From positions 62,001-126,000 of the forward strand of contig JAWKTE010000005.1 of the NCBI GenBank assembly GCA_041401985.1: 64,000 nucleotides of DNA, written 5' to 3'. Of the stretch, positions 25,514 to 34,604 are shown piece after piece. Under the pieces are notes generated by a model that ran no database searches, had not been told where the DNA came from, and saw only the letters and a list, made by a program, of their open reading frames with translations. Source of the DNA: JACKHA01 sp041401985. Its GTDB lineage: Bacteria > Planctomycetota > Phycisphaerae > Phycisphaerales > UBA1924. How positions within the stretch are numbered: position 1 is the stretch's first letter; the number at the start of each line of letters is the position of its first letter. The translations under genes and the position numbers were made by a program.

Positions 25514-28288
25514 GTGGGGACGAGCGGTTCAACTCGGAGCAAGGGTCCCCTACCGCGGAACGCCGCTGACGCCGAATCTCGTCCGACGCCGAGCCTGGAA
25601 TCCGCGGTGGGCCACCCGGGCGAGGAAGCACTCCGAGGCCGCCTCGACCCTCGCCTCGAGGCCTTCTTCGAGCGGCGCGGCTGGACGCCCTGGGCGTTCC
25701 AGCGTGCGGCCTGGGCCGCGTACGCCGAGGGTCGCAGCGGCCTGATCCACGTCCCCACCGGCGCGGGCAAGACCTACGCGGCGTTCATGGGGCCGCTGAG
25801 TGAACTGGCGCGCGACGTGGCTGCTCGGACCGATCAGCCACTGAAGCGGAAGTCGAAGTCGAGTCCGACCACTCGGCACTCGGAACTCGATACTCAGCAC
25901 TCCACGGGCACCCAGCACTCCGGCGGCACCCCGCACGCAGCACTCCGCATCCTCTACATCACCCCCCTCCGCGCCGTCGCCCGCGACATCGACGCGGCCC
26001 TTCGCCTGCCCGTCGAAGAGGCCGGGCTGCCCATCCGCGTCGAGACCCGCACCGGCGACACCGGCTCGTCCGTCCGTGCCCGCCAACGCGAGTCGCTGCC
26101 GCACGTCCTGGTCACGACGCCCGAATCGCTCTCGCTCATGCTGACGTGGCCCGATCCGCAGCGCCGCTTCGCCAACCTGCGCTGTGTCATCATCGACGAG
26201 TGGCACGAGCTGCTGGCCAGCAAACGCGGCACGCAGACGCAACTCGCCCTGGCCCGGCTCCGCCGCTTCGCACCGGGCCTGCGTGCGTGGGCCATGTCCG
26301 CGACGCTGGCAAACCTCGATGAAGCGGCGGCCGGCGTCGTGCCGACGGGCGCGAAGGATCGCGGCGAAGGAGCCGTGGTCGTCTCGGCCGACATGCCCCG
26401 CCCCGTCGAGATCGACACGCTGCTGCCCGAGTCGCTCGACGGCTTCCCGTGGGCGGGGCACCTGGGCCTGGCGATGCTGCCGAGCCTGGTGGAGTGGATC
26501 GATCCCGATCGATCCACGCTGGTCTTCGTCAACACGCGATCGCAGTGCGAGCGCTGGTACCACGCGATGCTCGCGGTGCGTCCGGACTGGGAGCCGATCG
26601 CGGCCATCCACCACGGCTCGATCGACCGGGCCGCGCGTGAGCGCGTCGAGGGCGGCCTGAAGGACGGCTCGATCCGGCTTGTCGTCGCGACATCGTCGCT
26701 CGACCTCGGCGTCGACTTCTCGCCGGTCGAGCGCGTCGTGCAGATCGGCTCGCCCAAGGGCGTCGCACGCCTGCTCCAGCGGGCCGGGCGCAGCGGGCAC
26801 CGCCCCGGCGAGACGGCCCGGATCCTGTGCGTGCCGGCCCACGCGCTGGAGATCGTGGAGGTCGCGGCGGTCCGGCGCGCCATCGCCGAGGGGCGTGTCG
26901 AGGCCCGCACGCCGGAGCGCAGGCCCATCGACGTGCTCGCCCAGCACATGGTCACGTGCGCCATCGGCGGCGGGTTCGTGCCGGACGAACTGTTCGACGA
27001 GGTCCGCTCCGCCCCGATGTACGCCGACCTGACGCGCGACGAGTTCGACTGGGCCCTCTCGCTCGTCCGCGAGGGCGGCGGCACGCTGCGGGCCTATCCC
27101 GAGTACCGCAAGGTCGAGGCCGATCAGAACGGCCGGATGGTCGTCGCGGTGCCGCGCGTGGCCCAACTGCACCGCCTCAACGTCGGCACCATCACGGGCG
27201 AGGCAACCGTGGACATCGCGTTTGCCAACGGACGCCGCCTGGGAAGCATCGAGGAGAACTTCATCTCGGGCCTGCGCCACGGCCAGCGGTTCTTCTTCGC
27301 CGGGCGCACGCTCGAGTTCGTCCAGATGCGCGACATGGCCGCCATCGTCCGCCCCGCACGCGGCAAGACCAACCTCACCCCGATCTGGGGCGGCACGCGC
27401 CTGCCAATCTCCGAGTCGATGTCCGAGGCCATGCGCGACATGCTCGAGCGGGCCGGTCGCATCGCCGCGGGCGGCGAGGTTCGGCCCGACGATCCGCCCG
27501 AACTCGTCGCGGCCACGCCGGTGCTGGGCACGCAGGCCCGCATCAGCCGCCTGCCCCGCGCGGGCGAACTGCTGATCGAACTGTGCGAGACCCGCGAGGG
27601 GGCCCACGCGTTCGTCTTCCCGTTCGAGGGGCGTCTCGTGCACGCGGGCCTTGCAGGCGTGCTCGCCCTGCGCCTGGCCAGGGCCCGCAAGGCCAGCATC
27701 ACCATCGCGGCCAACGACTACGGCTTCGAGCTGCTCACCGAGAAGGGCTTCCCGTTCGAGGACCTGCTGACGCCCGCGATGTTCGACCCAGGCCGGGCGA
27801 TGGCCGATTCGGTCGACGCCCTGAACCTGGGCGAGATGGCCAAACGCCAGTTCCGCGAAGTCGCGCGCGTCGCGGGGCTGGTGTTCCAGTCGTATCCCGG
27901 AGCCCGCAAGGCGGCCCGCCAGGTCCAGGCGACGGCGTCCTTGCTCTACGACGTGTTCCGCGAGTTCGACCCCGACAATCCGCTGATGCACCAGGCCCGG
28001 CGCGAGGTGCTCGAACGCCAGTTCGAGCAGGGGCGTCTGGGGCGGACCATGGCCCGCCTGCACGCGATCCCGCACGCGGTGGTCCGCGTGGCCCGCCCGA
28101 CGCCGCTGTCGCTCCCGCTGCTGATCGAGCGCGAGGCCGGGCGGCTGTCGACCAAGTCGCTGCTGGAGCGGGTCGAGCAGATCACCCGGTCGTGGGGGGA
28201 GGGGCCGGGCAAGTCGGACGGCGCGACGCCGGCACCTGCGACGTCGGTGTCCAGCACGCCCCCGCGCCGCCCCAGACGCCGGTCCTGA
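25514..28288 (+). CDS. Lhr-family DEXH helicase (ligase-associated type)
   Basis: Predicted 924-residue superfamily 2 helicase. Motifs are GLIHVPTGAGKTYAAFMGPL (Walker A, near residues 75-94), VIIDEWHELLASKRGTQTQL (DEXH box), WAMSATLANL, and QRAGRSGHRPGETAR (motif VI, near residues 421-435). DEWHELLASKRG is characteristic of the ligase-associated DNA repair helicases. The usual partner genes (ATP-dependent ligase, MPE nuclease) are not in this window. After residue 110 there is a low-complexity insertion (TTRHSELDTQHSTGTQHS) encoded by degenerate 7-base repeats. The stop codon lies inside a dispersed repeat (28273-28323). The GTG start is uncertain. Confidence 0.92.
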   Translation: MGTSGSTRSKGPLPRNAADAESRPTPSLESAVGHPGEEALRGRLDPRLEAFFERRGWTPWAFQRAAWAAYAEGRSGLIHVPTGAGKTYAAFMGPLSELARDVAARTDQPLKRKSKSSPTTRHSELDTQHSTGTQHSGGTPHAALRILYITPLRAVARDIDAALRLPVEEAGLPIRVETRTGDTGSSVRARQRESLPHVLVTTPESLSLMLTWPDPQRRFANLRCVIIDEWHELLASKRGTQTQLALARLRRFAPGLRAWAMSATLANLDEAAAGVVPTGAKDRGEGAVVVSADMPRPVEIDTLLPESLDGFPWAGHLGLAMLPSLVEWIDPDRSTLVFVNTRSQCERWYHAMLAVRPDWEPIAAIHHGSIDRAARERVEGGLKDGSIRLVVATSSLDLGVDFSPVERVVQIGSPKGVARLLQRAGRSGHRPGETARILCVPAHALEIVEVAAVRRAIAEGRVEARTPERRPIDVLAQHMVTCAIGGGFVPDELFDEVRSAPMYADLTRDEFDWALSLVREGGGTLRAYPEYRKVEADQNGRMVVAVPRVAQLHRLNVGTITGEATVDIAFANGRRLGSIEENFISGLRHGQRFFFAGRTLEFVQMRDMAAIVRPARGKTNLTPIWGGTRLPISESMSEAMRDMLERAGRIAAGGEVRPDDPPELVAATPVLGTQARISRLPRAGELLIELCETREGAHAFVFPFEGRLVHAGLAGVLALRLARARKASITIAANDYGFELLTEKGFPFEDLLTPAMFDPGRAMADSVDALNLGEMAKRQFREVARVAGLVFQSYPGARKAARQVQATASLLYDVFREFDPDNPLMHQARREVLERQFEQGRLGRTMARLHAIPHAVVRVARPTPLSLPLLIEREAGRLSTKSLLERVEQITRSWGEGPGKSDGATPAPATSVSSTPPRRPRRRS
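25871..25905 (+). repeat. Degenerate heptanucleotide repeat inside the helicase gene
   Basis: Units ACTCGGC, ACTCGGA, ACTCGAT, ACTCAGC and ACTCCAC follow one another, and related AGCACTCC pieces extend to about 25945. They stay in frame and encode a Ser/Thr/His-rich loop between the Walker A region and the next helicase motif. This is a decayed form of the (ACTCAGC)n repeat at 12034-12066. Confidence 0.7.
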
Positions 28289-28323
28289 GGAGGCTCTGCG
28301 ACGAAGGGCCGGGTCGACGAACC
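28273..28323 (+). repeat. Family B structured repeat (copy B2) at the helicase stop codon
   Basis: GGTCCT and AGGGCC arms enclose GAGGAGGCTCTGCGACGA. The helicase stop TGA (28286-28288) is inside the element, so the repeat supplies the end of the protein. Together with the inverted copy B3 at 28355-28430 it forms a large inverted repeat between the helicase and ftsK, which might also end transcription. Confidence 0.75.
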
Positions 28324-28354
28324 GGTTGCTCTGGTACTTCACGGACTGCGATGG

Positions 28355-28430
28355 CTCAACCCGGGTCTTCGTCGCCCGCCTGCGACGAGGGGCCTCCTCA
28401 GACCCGGCGTCCGTCGCCCGCATCGAGCCG
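28355..28430 (-). repeat. Family B structured repeat (copy B3), inverted
   Basis: A copy in opposite orientation to B2. It aligns over about 75 bases with copy B4 at 48052-48130; both share CTTCGTCGCCCG and CCGGCGTCCGTCGC. It lies 75 bases before the ATG of ftsK, in a spacer with no other feature. Confidence 0.7.
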
Positions 28431-28504
28431 CGAGCGCACTCGCCCTCCCGAACGAAACCAGACTTGTGGTTCCCGCGCGACGCCCGTGCCGATGACCCAT
28501 CGTT

Positions 28505-31500
28505 ATGCCCACCTCGGCGACTGTTGCTGCGCGCCCGTCCAAGCCCGCCCGCCCGGCCAAAGGCCGCGCCCGGGCCTCATCCACCGGCAAGGATCGGGCC
28601 GCCCCCGCGACCCCCTCGATCGCCGATCTCTGGGCCCGCGTCGCCTGGCTCGTGACCGCCGTCGCGTGGCTCTTCCTCGGCGCGTCGCTGCTCTCGTTCA
28701 ACGCCGCGGATGCCCCGTCGCACGTCGTCTGGCCCACCAACACCCAGCCTGCCAACTGGTGCGGGGCGACCGGGGCGGCTGTCTCCTACCACGTCCTGCG
28801 ATTCGTCGGCGGGCCGATCTGGCTGTTCATGCTGGGGGTCGGCGTGGTGCTGGCGCTGCCGCTGGTGGGGCGGCGGGTCGAGCACCTGGCCGTCCGCCTC
28901 GTCGGCCTGGTGCTGATCGTCGCGTCCGCCGCGACCGCCCTGGCCATTCTCGCCCCCGGCGCGGGCCCGATGCCCGATCTGGCCGGCGGGATGCTCGGCA
29001 CCGTCGTCTCGACCGAACTGCTGGCCCGCTTCGGCGTCGTCGGCGCGGTCCTGTGGTCGTTGCTTGGTTTGGCCATCGGCGCGATCGTCGCCATGGATCG
29101 CTGGCTCGTGACCATCCCGAAGTACCTGATGGAGCGGTCCCGCCCGACCGCCGCGCGCGTCGGCAAGAAGGCCGCGGAGGTCACCGCCGCCGGTGCGGGA
29201 GTCGCGGCCCGGGGCGGGTCGTGGGCCATCGTCGCGGCATGGCACGGGCTCGTCGCCCGCATCGCAAGCCTCAAGCCGCGATCGCGCGTCCGCCCCGACG
29301 ACGTCAGCGACGATCTGCCGAGCCTCCGTCGCGCCCAGAACGCCGCCGCGGCCAAGCGGCGCAAGGCCATGGCCAAGATCAAGCCCATCCGCGAAGGAGC
29401 CGGCGGCATCGGCGGCGTGGACGCGTTCGATCCGAACGCGGAGGAGGCGGAGGCCGACGCGGAGGGTGAGGCGTTTGAAGAGGGCGTCGGGCCGGTGATG
29501 TCGGCGTCGGCGCGTCGGGGCGGCAAGGCTGCCGGCCGGAAGGGCGCGGTGGTTGCGGGCGATGCCGCCGCGGGCGTGGAGCTCGACCCCGAGGCTGACA
29601 CCGACGCCCACGCCACCGACGACGAGTCCGACCAGGACATGCCCGGCGCGCCCCAGGTCTTCACCGAAGACGCGCTGCGCGAGAAGATCGCCCGCCTGCC
29701 CGTCCGCTTCGCCGCGTCGAGCCGTCGCTCCGCGACCGAGGACGACCTGCGCGACGTGCAGAACGTCGCCGAGCTCGAGGGCTACAAGTTTCCCGGCCTC
29801 GACCTGCTCGAGGAGCCGGAGAAGAACTTCTCCAGCCGCCTCGAAGAACTTGTCCGCGGCCAGGCCCAGGCCCTCGAGTCCGCCCTGCAGCAGTACCGCA
29901 TCAACGGCGAGGTCGTCGACATCGAGTCCGGCCCGGTCATCACGCTCTACCACGTCCGCATGGCCCCGGGCACGAAGGTGGCGCAGCTGAGCGCCGTCGC
30001 CAGCGACGTCGCCCGCGCCCTCAAGGCCGTCAACATCCGCATCGTGCCCAACATCCCGGGGCGCGACACCGTCGGCGTCGAGGTGCCCAACCCGACCAAG
30101 GAGCGCGTCCGCCTCAAGGAACTCATGTCCAACACGGACTGGTTCGGCGAGATGAAACTCCCCATGTTCCTGGGCAAGGACGCCTCGGGCGACCCGCTCA
30201 TCAGCGATCTGACGTCCATGCCGCACATGCTCATCGCCGGCACCACCGGCTCGGGCAAGAGCGTGTGCATGAACACGATCATCATGTCGTTCCTCTACAC
30301 GAAGAAGCCCAACGAACTCAAACTCGTGCTCGTTGACCCGAAGATGGTCGAGATGAGCCAGTTCAAGGACATCCCGCACCTGATGTGCCCGGTCGTGACC
30401 GAGATGGCCAAGGCCGCGGCCATCCTCGAGTGGGCCGTCCGCAAGATGGACGAGCGTTACGAACTGCTCGCCGAGGCCGGCTGCCGCGACATCGCCGCGT
30501 ACAACGAGATGACCTGGGAGGAGCTCCGCGACGCCTTCAAGCCCGCGACGGAGCGCGAGGAATCGCTGATCCCGCGCAAGCTCCCCTACATGGTCTTCAT
30601 CATCGACGAACTGGCCGATCTGATGATGACCAACAAGGAGGTCGAGGGCTCGATCATCCGCATCGCCCAGAAGGCCCGCGCCGTCGGCATCCACCTGATC
30701 CTCGCGACGCAGCGCCCCCAGGCCAACGTCGTCACGGGCCTGATCAAGTCCAACATGCCCTGCCGCATCGCGTTCAAGGTCGCCAGCGGCATGGACTCCC
30801 GAATCGTGCTGGACCAAAAAGGCGGCGAACTGCTGCTCGGCCAGGGCGACATGCTGTACCTCTCGCCGCGCACGAGCAAACTCTGCCGCGCCCAGGGCAC
30901 GCTGGTCGACGACAAGGAGATCCGGCGCGTCGTCCGCTTCATGCGCGACGTGGCCGCTCCCACCTTCGAGCGCCAACTCGTGCAGATGCGGTCCGCCGAC
31001 GCCGACGAGGAGCGCATCCTCGAGAGCAAGAACAACTCCTCGGCCAGCCTCGCCGCGGCCCAGGAGGACCCGATGTTCGATCGGGCCGTCGAGATCGTGC
31101 TGGAATCGAAGCGTGGCAGCGTCTCGCTCCTGCAGCGACGCCTGGCTATTGGCTACACCCGCGCCAGCCGCCTGATCGATCTCATGGGCATCGCCGGCAT
31201 CATCGGCGAGCACAAGGGCTCGGTCGCGCGCGAGGTGGTCATCACGCTCGACGACTGGGCCACGATGAAGCGTCTGGCCAACGAGGAGGCCAAGCGCCTC
31301 GGCATCGAGGGCACGCTGTTCGAGGGCACCGGCAGCGGCGGGGCGACCGCGGTCGCGCCGTCCGGCTTCGCGACCGATCTCGAGGACGGCGTGGACCTCC
31401 GCGCCCCGGAGCGGATCGACGCCGAGGCCGATCTGGACATGTCCGTCGGCGGTGCGGGGCGGGCCGCGGGCGCGGGCCCGCTGATCGGCGGGCGCGGCAC

Positions 31501-32329
31501 GGACGACGACGAGGCGATGGACCTGTCCGAGCCGGAAGTCGCGGCCATCGCCACCGCGCCGCCGGCCCCACGCCGCGCGGCGCCGGATCGCACGGAGGAG
31601 CCGCCGTTCGACGCGACTCCCACCAGCGCGAGCGCCGGCCGAGCCGCGGCCATCGCCACCACGCCTGACACCGACGCACTCGACGCCGACGCGGATGAGC
31701 CCCTCGACGGCGCCGCCGGGGCAGCGACCGACGAGGACGACGCAGAAGTTGTCGCCGCTGACGACGAGAGTGAGTACGAGGACGACGACGAGGCGGAAGA
31801 GGACGAGGAGTACGACGAGGACGAAGCAGAAGAGGAAGAAGAGGGCGACGACGAGGAGTACGAGGAAGCCGAAGAAGGCGATGAGGAGGAGGACGACGAG
31901 GACGACGAGGACGACGAGGAGGACGACAGCGACGAGGAAGAGGAGGACGAAGACGAGGAGGAAGAGGAAGAGGAAGAGGAAGAGGAAGAGGAAGAAGCCG
32001 ACGACGAGGAATATGAGGACGACGAGGAGTACGAAGAAGAAGAGGGCGACGAAGAGGAAGGCGCCGAAGACGAAAGCGACGACTCTGAGGAAGACGACGA
32101 AGAAGACCCCGACGCCGAGGACGCCGACGACTCAGAGGCCGAAGAGTCCGACGACGAGTACGAATACGAGTACGAGTACGTCGAGGTTGACGAGGACGCG
32201 GCCGACGAGTCGCCGTCCGGCGACGCCGACGGTACGGACGAGGACGCAACCGACGCCGAGCCGCCCCAGGTGAACATCCCCGCCCCGCGCCCCGCCGCGA
32301 GCCCGAAGGGGCGTCGCAAGGCCGGGTGA
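28505..32329 (+). CDS. ftsK: DNA translocase FtsK with very acidic C-terminal tail
   Basis: Predicted 1274-residue septal DNA pump that clears chromosome ends at division. Four transmembrane segments lie within residues 40-205. The motor has the Walker A motif GTTGSGKS near residues 578-585 and Walker B FIIDELADL near residue 700. After it come the loop LILATQRPQANVVTGLIKSN and the winged-helix gamma domain near residues 855-915 (SLLQRRLAIGYTRASRLIDL). This is where the protein normally ends. Here another 350 residues follow. From about residue 1075 to 1250 they consist almost only of Glu, Asp, Tyr and Ser, and the tail closes with a short basic end (PKGRRKAG). The sense DNA of this part is purine-rich. 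Confidence 0.95.
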   Translation: MPTSATVAARPSKPARPAKGRARASSTGKDRAAPATPSIADLWARVAWLVTAVAWLFLGASLLSFNAADAPSHVVWPTNTQPANWCGATGAAVSYHVLRFVGGPIWLFMLGVGVVLALPLVGRRVEHLAVRLVGLVLIVASAATALAILAPGAGPMPDLAGGMLGTVVSTELLARFGVVGAVLWSLLGLAIGAIVAMDRWLVTIPKYLMERSRPTAARVGKKAAEVTAAGAGVAARGGSWAIVAAWHGLVARIASLKPRSRVRPDDVSDDLPSLRRAQNAAAAKRRKAMAKIKPIREGAGGIGGVDAFDPNAEEAEADAEGEAFEEGVGPVMSASARRGGKAAGRKGAVVAGDAAAGVELDPEADTDAHATDDESDQDMPGAPQVFTEDALREKIARLPVRFAASSRRSATEDDLRDVQNVAELEGYKFPGLDLLEEPEKNFSSRLEELVRGQAQALESALQQYRINGEVVDIESGPVITLYHVRMAPGTKVAQLSAVASDVARALKAVNIRIVPNIPGRDTVGVEVPNPTKERVRLKELMSNTDWFGEMKLPMFLGKDASGDPLISDLTSMPHMLIAGTTGSGKSVCMNTIIMSFLYTKKPNELKLVLVDPKMVEMSQFKDIPHLMCPVVTEMAKAAAILEWAVRKMDERYELLAEAGCRDIAAYNEMTWEELRDAFKPATEREESLIPRKLPYMVFIIDELADLMMTNKEVEGSIIRIAQKARAVGIHLILATQRPQANVVTGLIKSNMPCRIAFKVASGMDSRIVLDQKGGELLLGQGDMLYLSPRTSKLCRAQGTLVDDKEIRRVVRFMRDVAAPTFERQLVQMRSADADEERILESKNNSSASLAAAQEDPMFDRAVEIVLESKRGSVSLLQRRLAIGYTRASRLIDLMGIAGIIGEHKGSVAREVVITLDDWATMKRLANEEAKRLGIEGTLFEGTGSGGATAVAPSGFATDLEDGVDLRAPERIDAEADLDMSVGGAGRAAGAGPLIGGRGTDDDEAMDLSEPEVAAIATAPPAPRRAAPDRTEEPPFDATPTSASAGRAAAIATTPDTDALDADADEPLDGAAGAATDEDDAEVVAADDESEYEDDDEAEEDEEYDEDEAEEEEEGDDEEYEEAEEGDEEEDDEDDEDDEEDDSDEEEEDEDEEEEEEEEEEEEEEADDEEYEDDEEYEEEEGDEEEGAEDESDDSEEDDEEDPDAEDADDSEAEESDDEYEYEYEYVEVDEDAADESPSGDADGTDEDATDAEPPQVNIPAPRPAASPKGRRKAG

Positions 32330-32350
32330 CGCCGGCGTGCCTCGATCTAT

Positions 32351-32372
32351 CGGATCTGAAATCTCAGATCCG
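32351..32372. terminator. Bidirectional hairpin between convergent genes
   Basis: A perfect 9-base inverted repeat, CGGATCTGA and TCAGATCCG, encloses AATC. It lies between ftsK and the convergent methyltransferase gene. There is no T-run, so its role as a terminator is inferred from position and symmetry. Confidence 0.55.
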
Positions 32373-32466
32373 AATCTTCGAGTCCCTGGCTTTGGATCGG
32401 CACGGGTGATCGCGGGCGCGCCCACAACCCGTCGCGTCCGGGCGTTCGAGTCGATCACTTGCCGCC

Positions 32467-33324
32467 CTACACCTCTTCCCCCGTCACCCCCGCATACAGC
32501 ACCGAATCCCGACGGACGATCTGCATCTCCGTCGGCCAGTCCTCGCGGTACACGACTTTGCACTCGGGCACGTCGCCAGCCGTCGCCCATCGCGTGCCCG
32601 GCCCCGCCCCGGGCGCGTTGCGATCGCCCCCGGGCCGCACGATCGTCGTCAGCGAGTCCAGCCAGAACTTGCTCCCGCCCCACGGCACGATCTCCTGCAC
32701 CACCGCCGCCAGCCCCGCGTCGCGGCAATACTGACGCATCAGCGCCGCCGACATCGTCGGCGTTCGCCGGTGGTTCCGCCCCTGCACGACCTCCTTGGGC
32801 AGGCGCGGTGCATCCTCGCCGAAGTTCGAGTGGTGCAGCACCGCCACGCCGCCCGGGCGGAGTTTCCGCGCCAGCCCGTGGGCGTAGGCCTCCATCACGT
32901 CGTGGTCGCAGTGCACCAGCGAGTCCCACGAGAACGCCAGGTCGACCGAGCCATCCTCGACCATGTCCAGGCTCTTGCCGTCCGTGAGATGGAACGACCA
33001 GCCCTCGCGCCCCGCGAACCGGTCCTTGCAATACGACACGCACTTCTCGACCAGGTCGATCCCGGTGTACCTCGCCGCGTGCGGCGCCAGGTACTGCGTG
33101 ACCCGCCCGTGCCCGCAGGCGATCTCCAGCACGTGCCCGATCCGCCCGGCGTTGGGCCCGTTCATGGTCCCGTTCGGGTGCAGGAAGTGACGCAGCCGCG
33201 GATACAGCAAGCCGAACCACAGGCCCGCCGATCCGCCCCAGTTCTTGCTCCACTCATCCCCGGCCTCGGGCCACGGGTAGTTGGACCACAGCGCCCGCTG
33301 CTCCGCGGGGCTGCCCATGGTCAT
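32467..33324 (-). CDS. Class I SAM-dependent methyltransferase
   Basis: Predicted 285-residue methyltransferase. Motif I is VLEIACGHGRVTQYL near residues 44-58. Later segments are YTGIDLVEKCVSYCK, VDLAFSWDSLVHCDHDVMEA and LRPGGVAVLHHSNF. The last third contains MRQYCRDAGLAAVVQEIVPW. The substrate is unknown. The start at 33324 is chosen because it is the first ATG before the conserved YPWPEAGDEWSKNWGG region; another ATG follows two codons later. It is convergent with ftsK and unrelated to the toxin-antitoxin pair behind it. Confidence 0.88.
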   Translation of the reverse strand: MTMGSPAEQRALWSNYPWPEAGDEWSKNWGGSAGLWFGLLYPRLRHFLHPNGTMNGPNAGRIGHVLEIACGHGRVTQYLAPHAARYTGIDLVEKCVSYCKDRFAGREGWSFHLTDGKSLDMVEDGSVDLAFSWDSLVHCDHDVMEAYAHGLARKLRPGGVAVLHHSNFGEDAPRLPKEVVQGRNHRRTPTMSAALMRQYCRDAGLAAVVQEIVPWGGSKFWLDSLTTIVRPGGDRNAPGAGPGTRWATAGDVPECKVVYREDWPTEMQIVRRDSVLYAGVTGEEV

Positions 33325-33404
33325 CGCGGGCGTGGCGGGGGTGGTGGTCAAGGTGGGGCTCCTGTGGAAGAACAAGACTTGAACCGCGGTGTGGCGTGGC
33401 GGCC

Positions 33405-33806
33405 TCACGTCGCGAACGGATTCACGACCTCCAGGCCTGCGATCTTCGCGCCGGGAACGTCCTCTGAAAGGAGGGTACCGATTCCGTGCTTGATGCAGGC
33501 GGCGAAGATCAGGCAATCCCAGTCGTGGTGGGTTCCGCTCGTATGGATCGCGTGCGCCCGTTCGAGGACACCGGGCGTTGGAAGCACGAGGGGAAACGCG
33601 CTGCGGATCTCGCCAAGCCGCTCCCAGATCTGCGTGCGAGGGACACTCGGTGCGATCTTCCGGGCGGCGGCGACGAACTCGCACGCAACCTGCCAGAGCA
33701 GGACGCCGTCGGCCGACGCTGTCAGGACAGTTCGCGCCCGATCCCGCTTGGCCGCGTCGCTGTCGCTGTACGCATACAAAAGGACGTTCGTATCAATCGC
33801 GAGCAT
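33405..33806 (-). CDS. PIN-domain toxin (VapC-like)
   Basis: Predicted 133-residue PIN-domain ribonuclease. The acidic active site is visible as MLAIDTNVLLYAY (Asp5), ACEFVAAAR (Glu) and HHDWDCLIFAACIKHG (two Asp near residues 94-96). Such toxins cut RNA and are held inactive by a partner antitoxin. It overlaps the upstream antitoxin gene by 14 bases, the usual antitoxin-first order. Length is normal for the family. The RNA target cannot be predicted. Confidence 0.9.
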   Translation of the reverse strand: MLAIDTNVLLYAYSDSDAAKRDRARTVLTASADGVLLWQVACEFVAAARKIAPSVPRTQIWERLGEIRSAFPLVLPTPGVLERAHAIHTSGTHHDWDCLIFAACIKHGIGTLLSEDVPGAKIAGLEVVNPFAT

Positions 33807-34017
33807 GCCACCCCTCGCGATCCATCGCGTCGGGACCGATGTCTAGGCGCAACTTGCCAAAGCCCGTGCGCAGGCGATCGATCGCCATCGCGCGAGGCAG
33901 GCCGTTCTCTTCCACCGTTTCCACGGTGATCCGAACGCGCTCATTGTCGCGCAGCGGCAGAGGTTGGGCGGGTCGGAACACCCCATCGACAAAGATGGCG
34001 TCGATCGTCCGTGTCAT
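33793..34017 (-). CDS. DUF104 (AF2212-like) antitoxin
   Basis: Predicted 74-residue protein. The N-terminal MTRTIDAIFVDGVFRPAQPL followed by LRDNERVRITVE is the DUF104 pattern, a small beta-rich antitoxin type paired with PIN toxins. The start at 34017 is chosen because the motif begins directly there; the frame itself is open to 34269. It overlaps the PIN toxin gene at its 3' end. Binding of the toxin and autoregulation are inferred from the family. Confidence 0.85.
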   Translation of the reverse strand: MTRTIDAIFVDGVFRPAQPLPLRDNERVRITVETVEENGLPRAMAIDRLRTGFGKLRLDIGPDAMDREGWHARD

Positions 34018-34135
34018 CTGCGGCAATCCTAGGGACCGCGTCTCGCCCGGACAGCCGCCCGCCCCTTGGAACGCCCGCCAAGCCCTGTCCCCGACGTTCC
34101 CATTTCTCGGATAGACCCCCAGAAGGGAACCAACC

Positions 34136-34531
34136 GTGAGCACCCCGCAGACCACCACCAGCACAACCACGAGCACAAGCCCGGCCACCGAGACCTTTGC
34201 CGACCTGCTCGTCGAGTTCGAGGGCGCCACCCTGCCCCGCCGCGCCCCGCGGATCACCCACATCCCCACCGGCGAGGTCCTCGTCGACTACTGGGGCACC
34301 GGCTGGTTCGGCGTCGCCGCCCAGGACCAGCGGGGCCGCCTCCGCCTCTGGGTCCGGCGCGAGCGGGGCGACTTGCTTGGCCACTCGGTCATCATCGATA
34401 CGACCCGAGGCACCATCACCCGCGACTACGGCAAGGGCCGCATCGCCATCCAACGCCCCGCGTGCCTGAGCGACGCGGGCCGGGCCGAGTTCGACCCGGG
34501 GATCTCCGTGTGGTCCGGCGCGGCGGCGTGA
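34136..34531 (+). CDS. Hypothetical protein of 131 residues
   Basis: The protein begins with a Thr/Ser-rich low-complexity stretch, then LLVEFEGATLPRRAPRITHI, DYWGTGWFGVAAQDQ and HSVIIDTTRGTITRDYGKGR. No family is recognised and there is no signal peptide or transmembrane helix. The GTG start has an AAGGGAACC stretch upstream, which may act as a ribosome binding site. It is divergent from the antitoxin gene and convergent with the MauE-pilin gene. Coding preference supports a real gene; the function is unknown. Confidence 0.6.
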   Translation: MSTPQTTTSTTTSTSPATETFADLLVEFEGATLPRRAPRITHIPTGEVLVDYWGTGWFGVAAQDQRGRLRLWVRRERGDLLGHSVIIDTTRGTITRDYGKGRIAIQRPACLSDAGRAEFDPGISVWSGAAA

Positions 34532-34604
34532 CCCGCGAACAACGAATCGGTGTTGAAAGACGCCGCCCACAGACCCCGCCCTGCACCTCGACCTGATTCG
34601 GGTG

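Noticed and set aside
28577..31213. Open frame of 878 codons on the minus strand opposite ftsK
   Set aside because: It mirrors the codon pattern of ftsK, contains no recognisable domain and is typical of GC-rich DNA.
31153..32319. Ser-rich open frame opposite the acidic FtsK tail
   Set aside because: It is the complement of Glu/Asp codons. Its low complexity follows from the sense strand, and it has no start signal.
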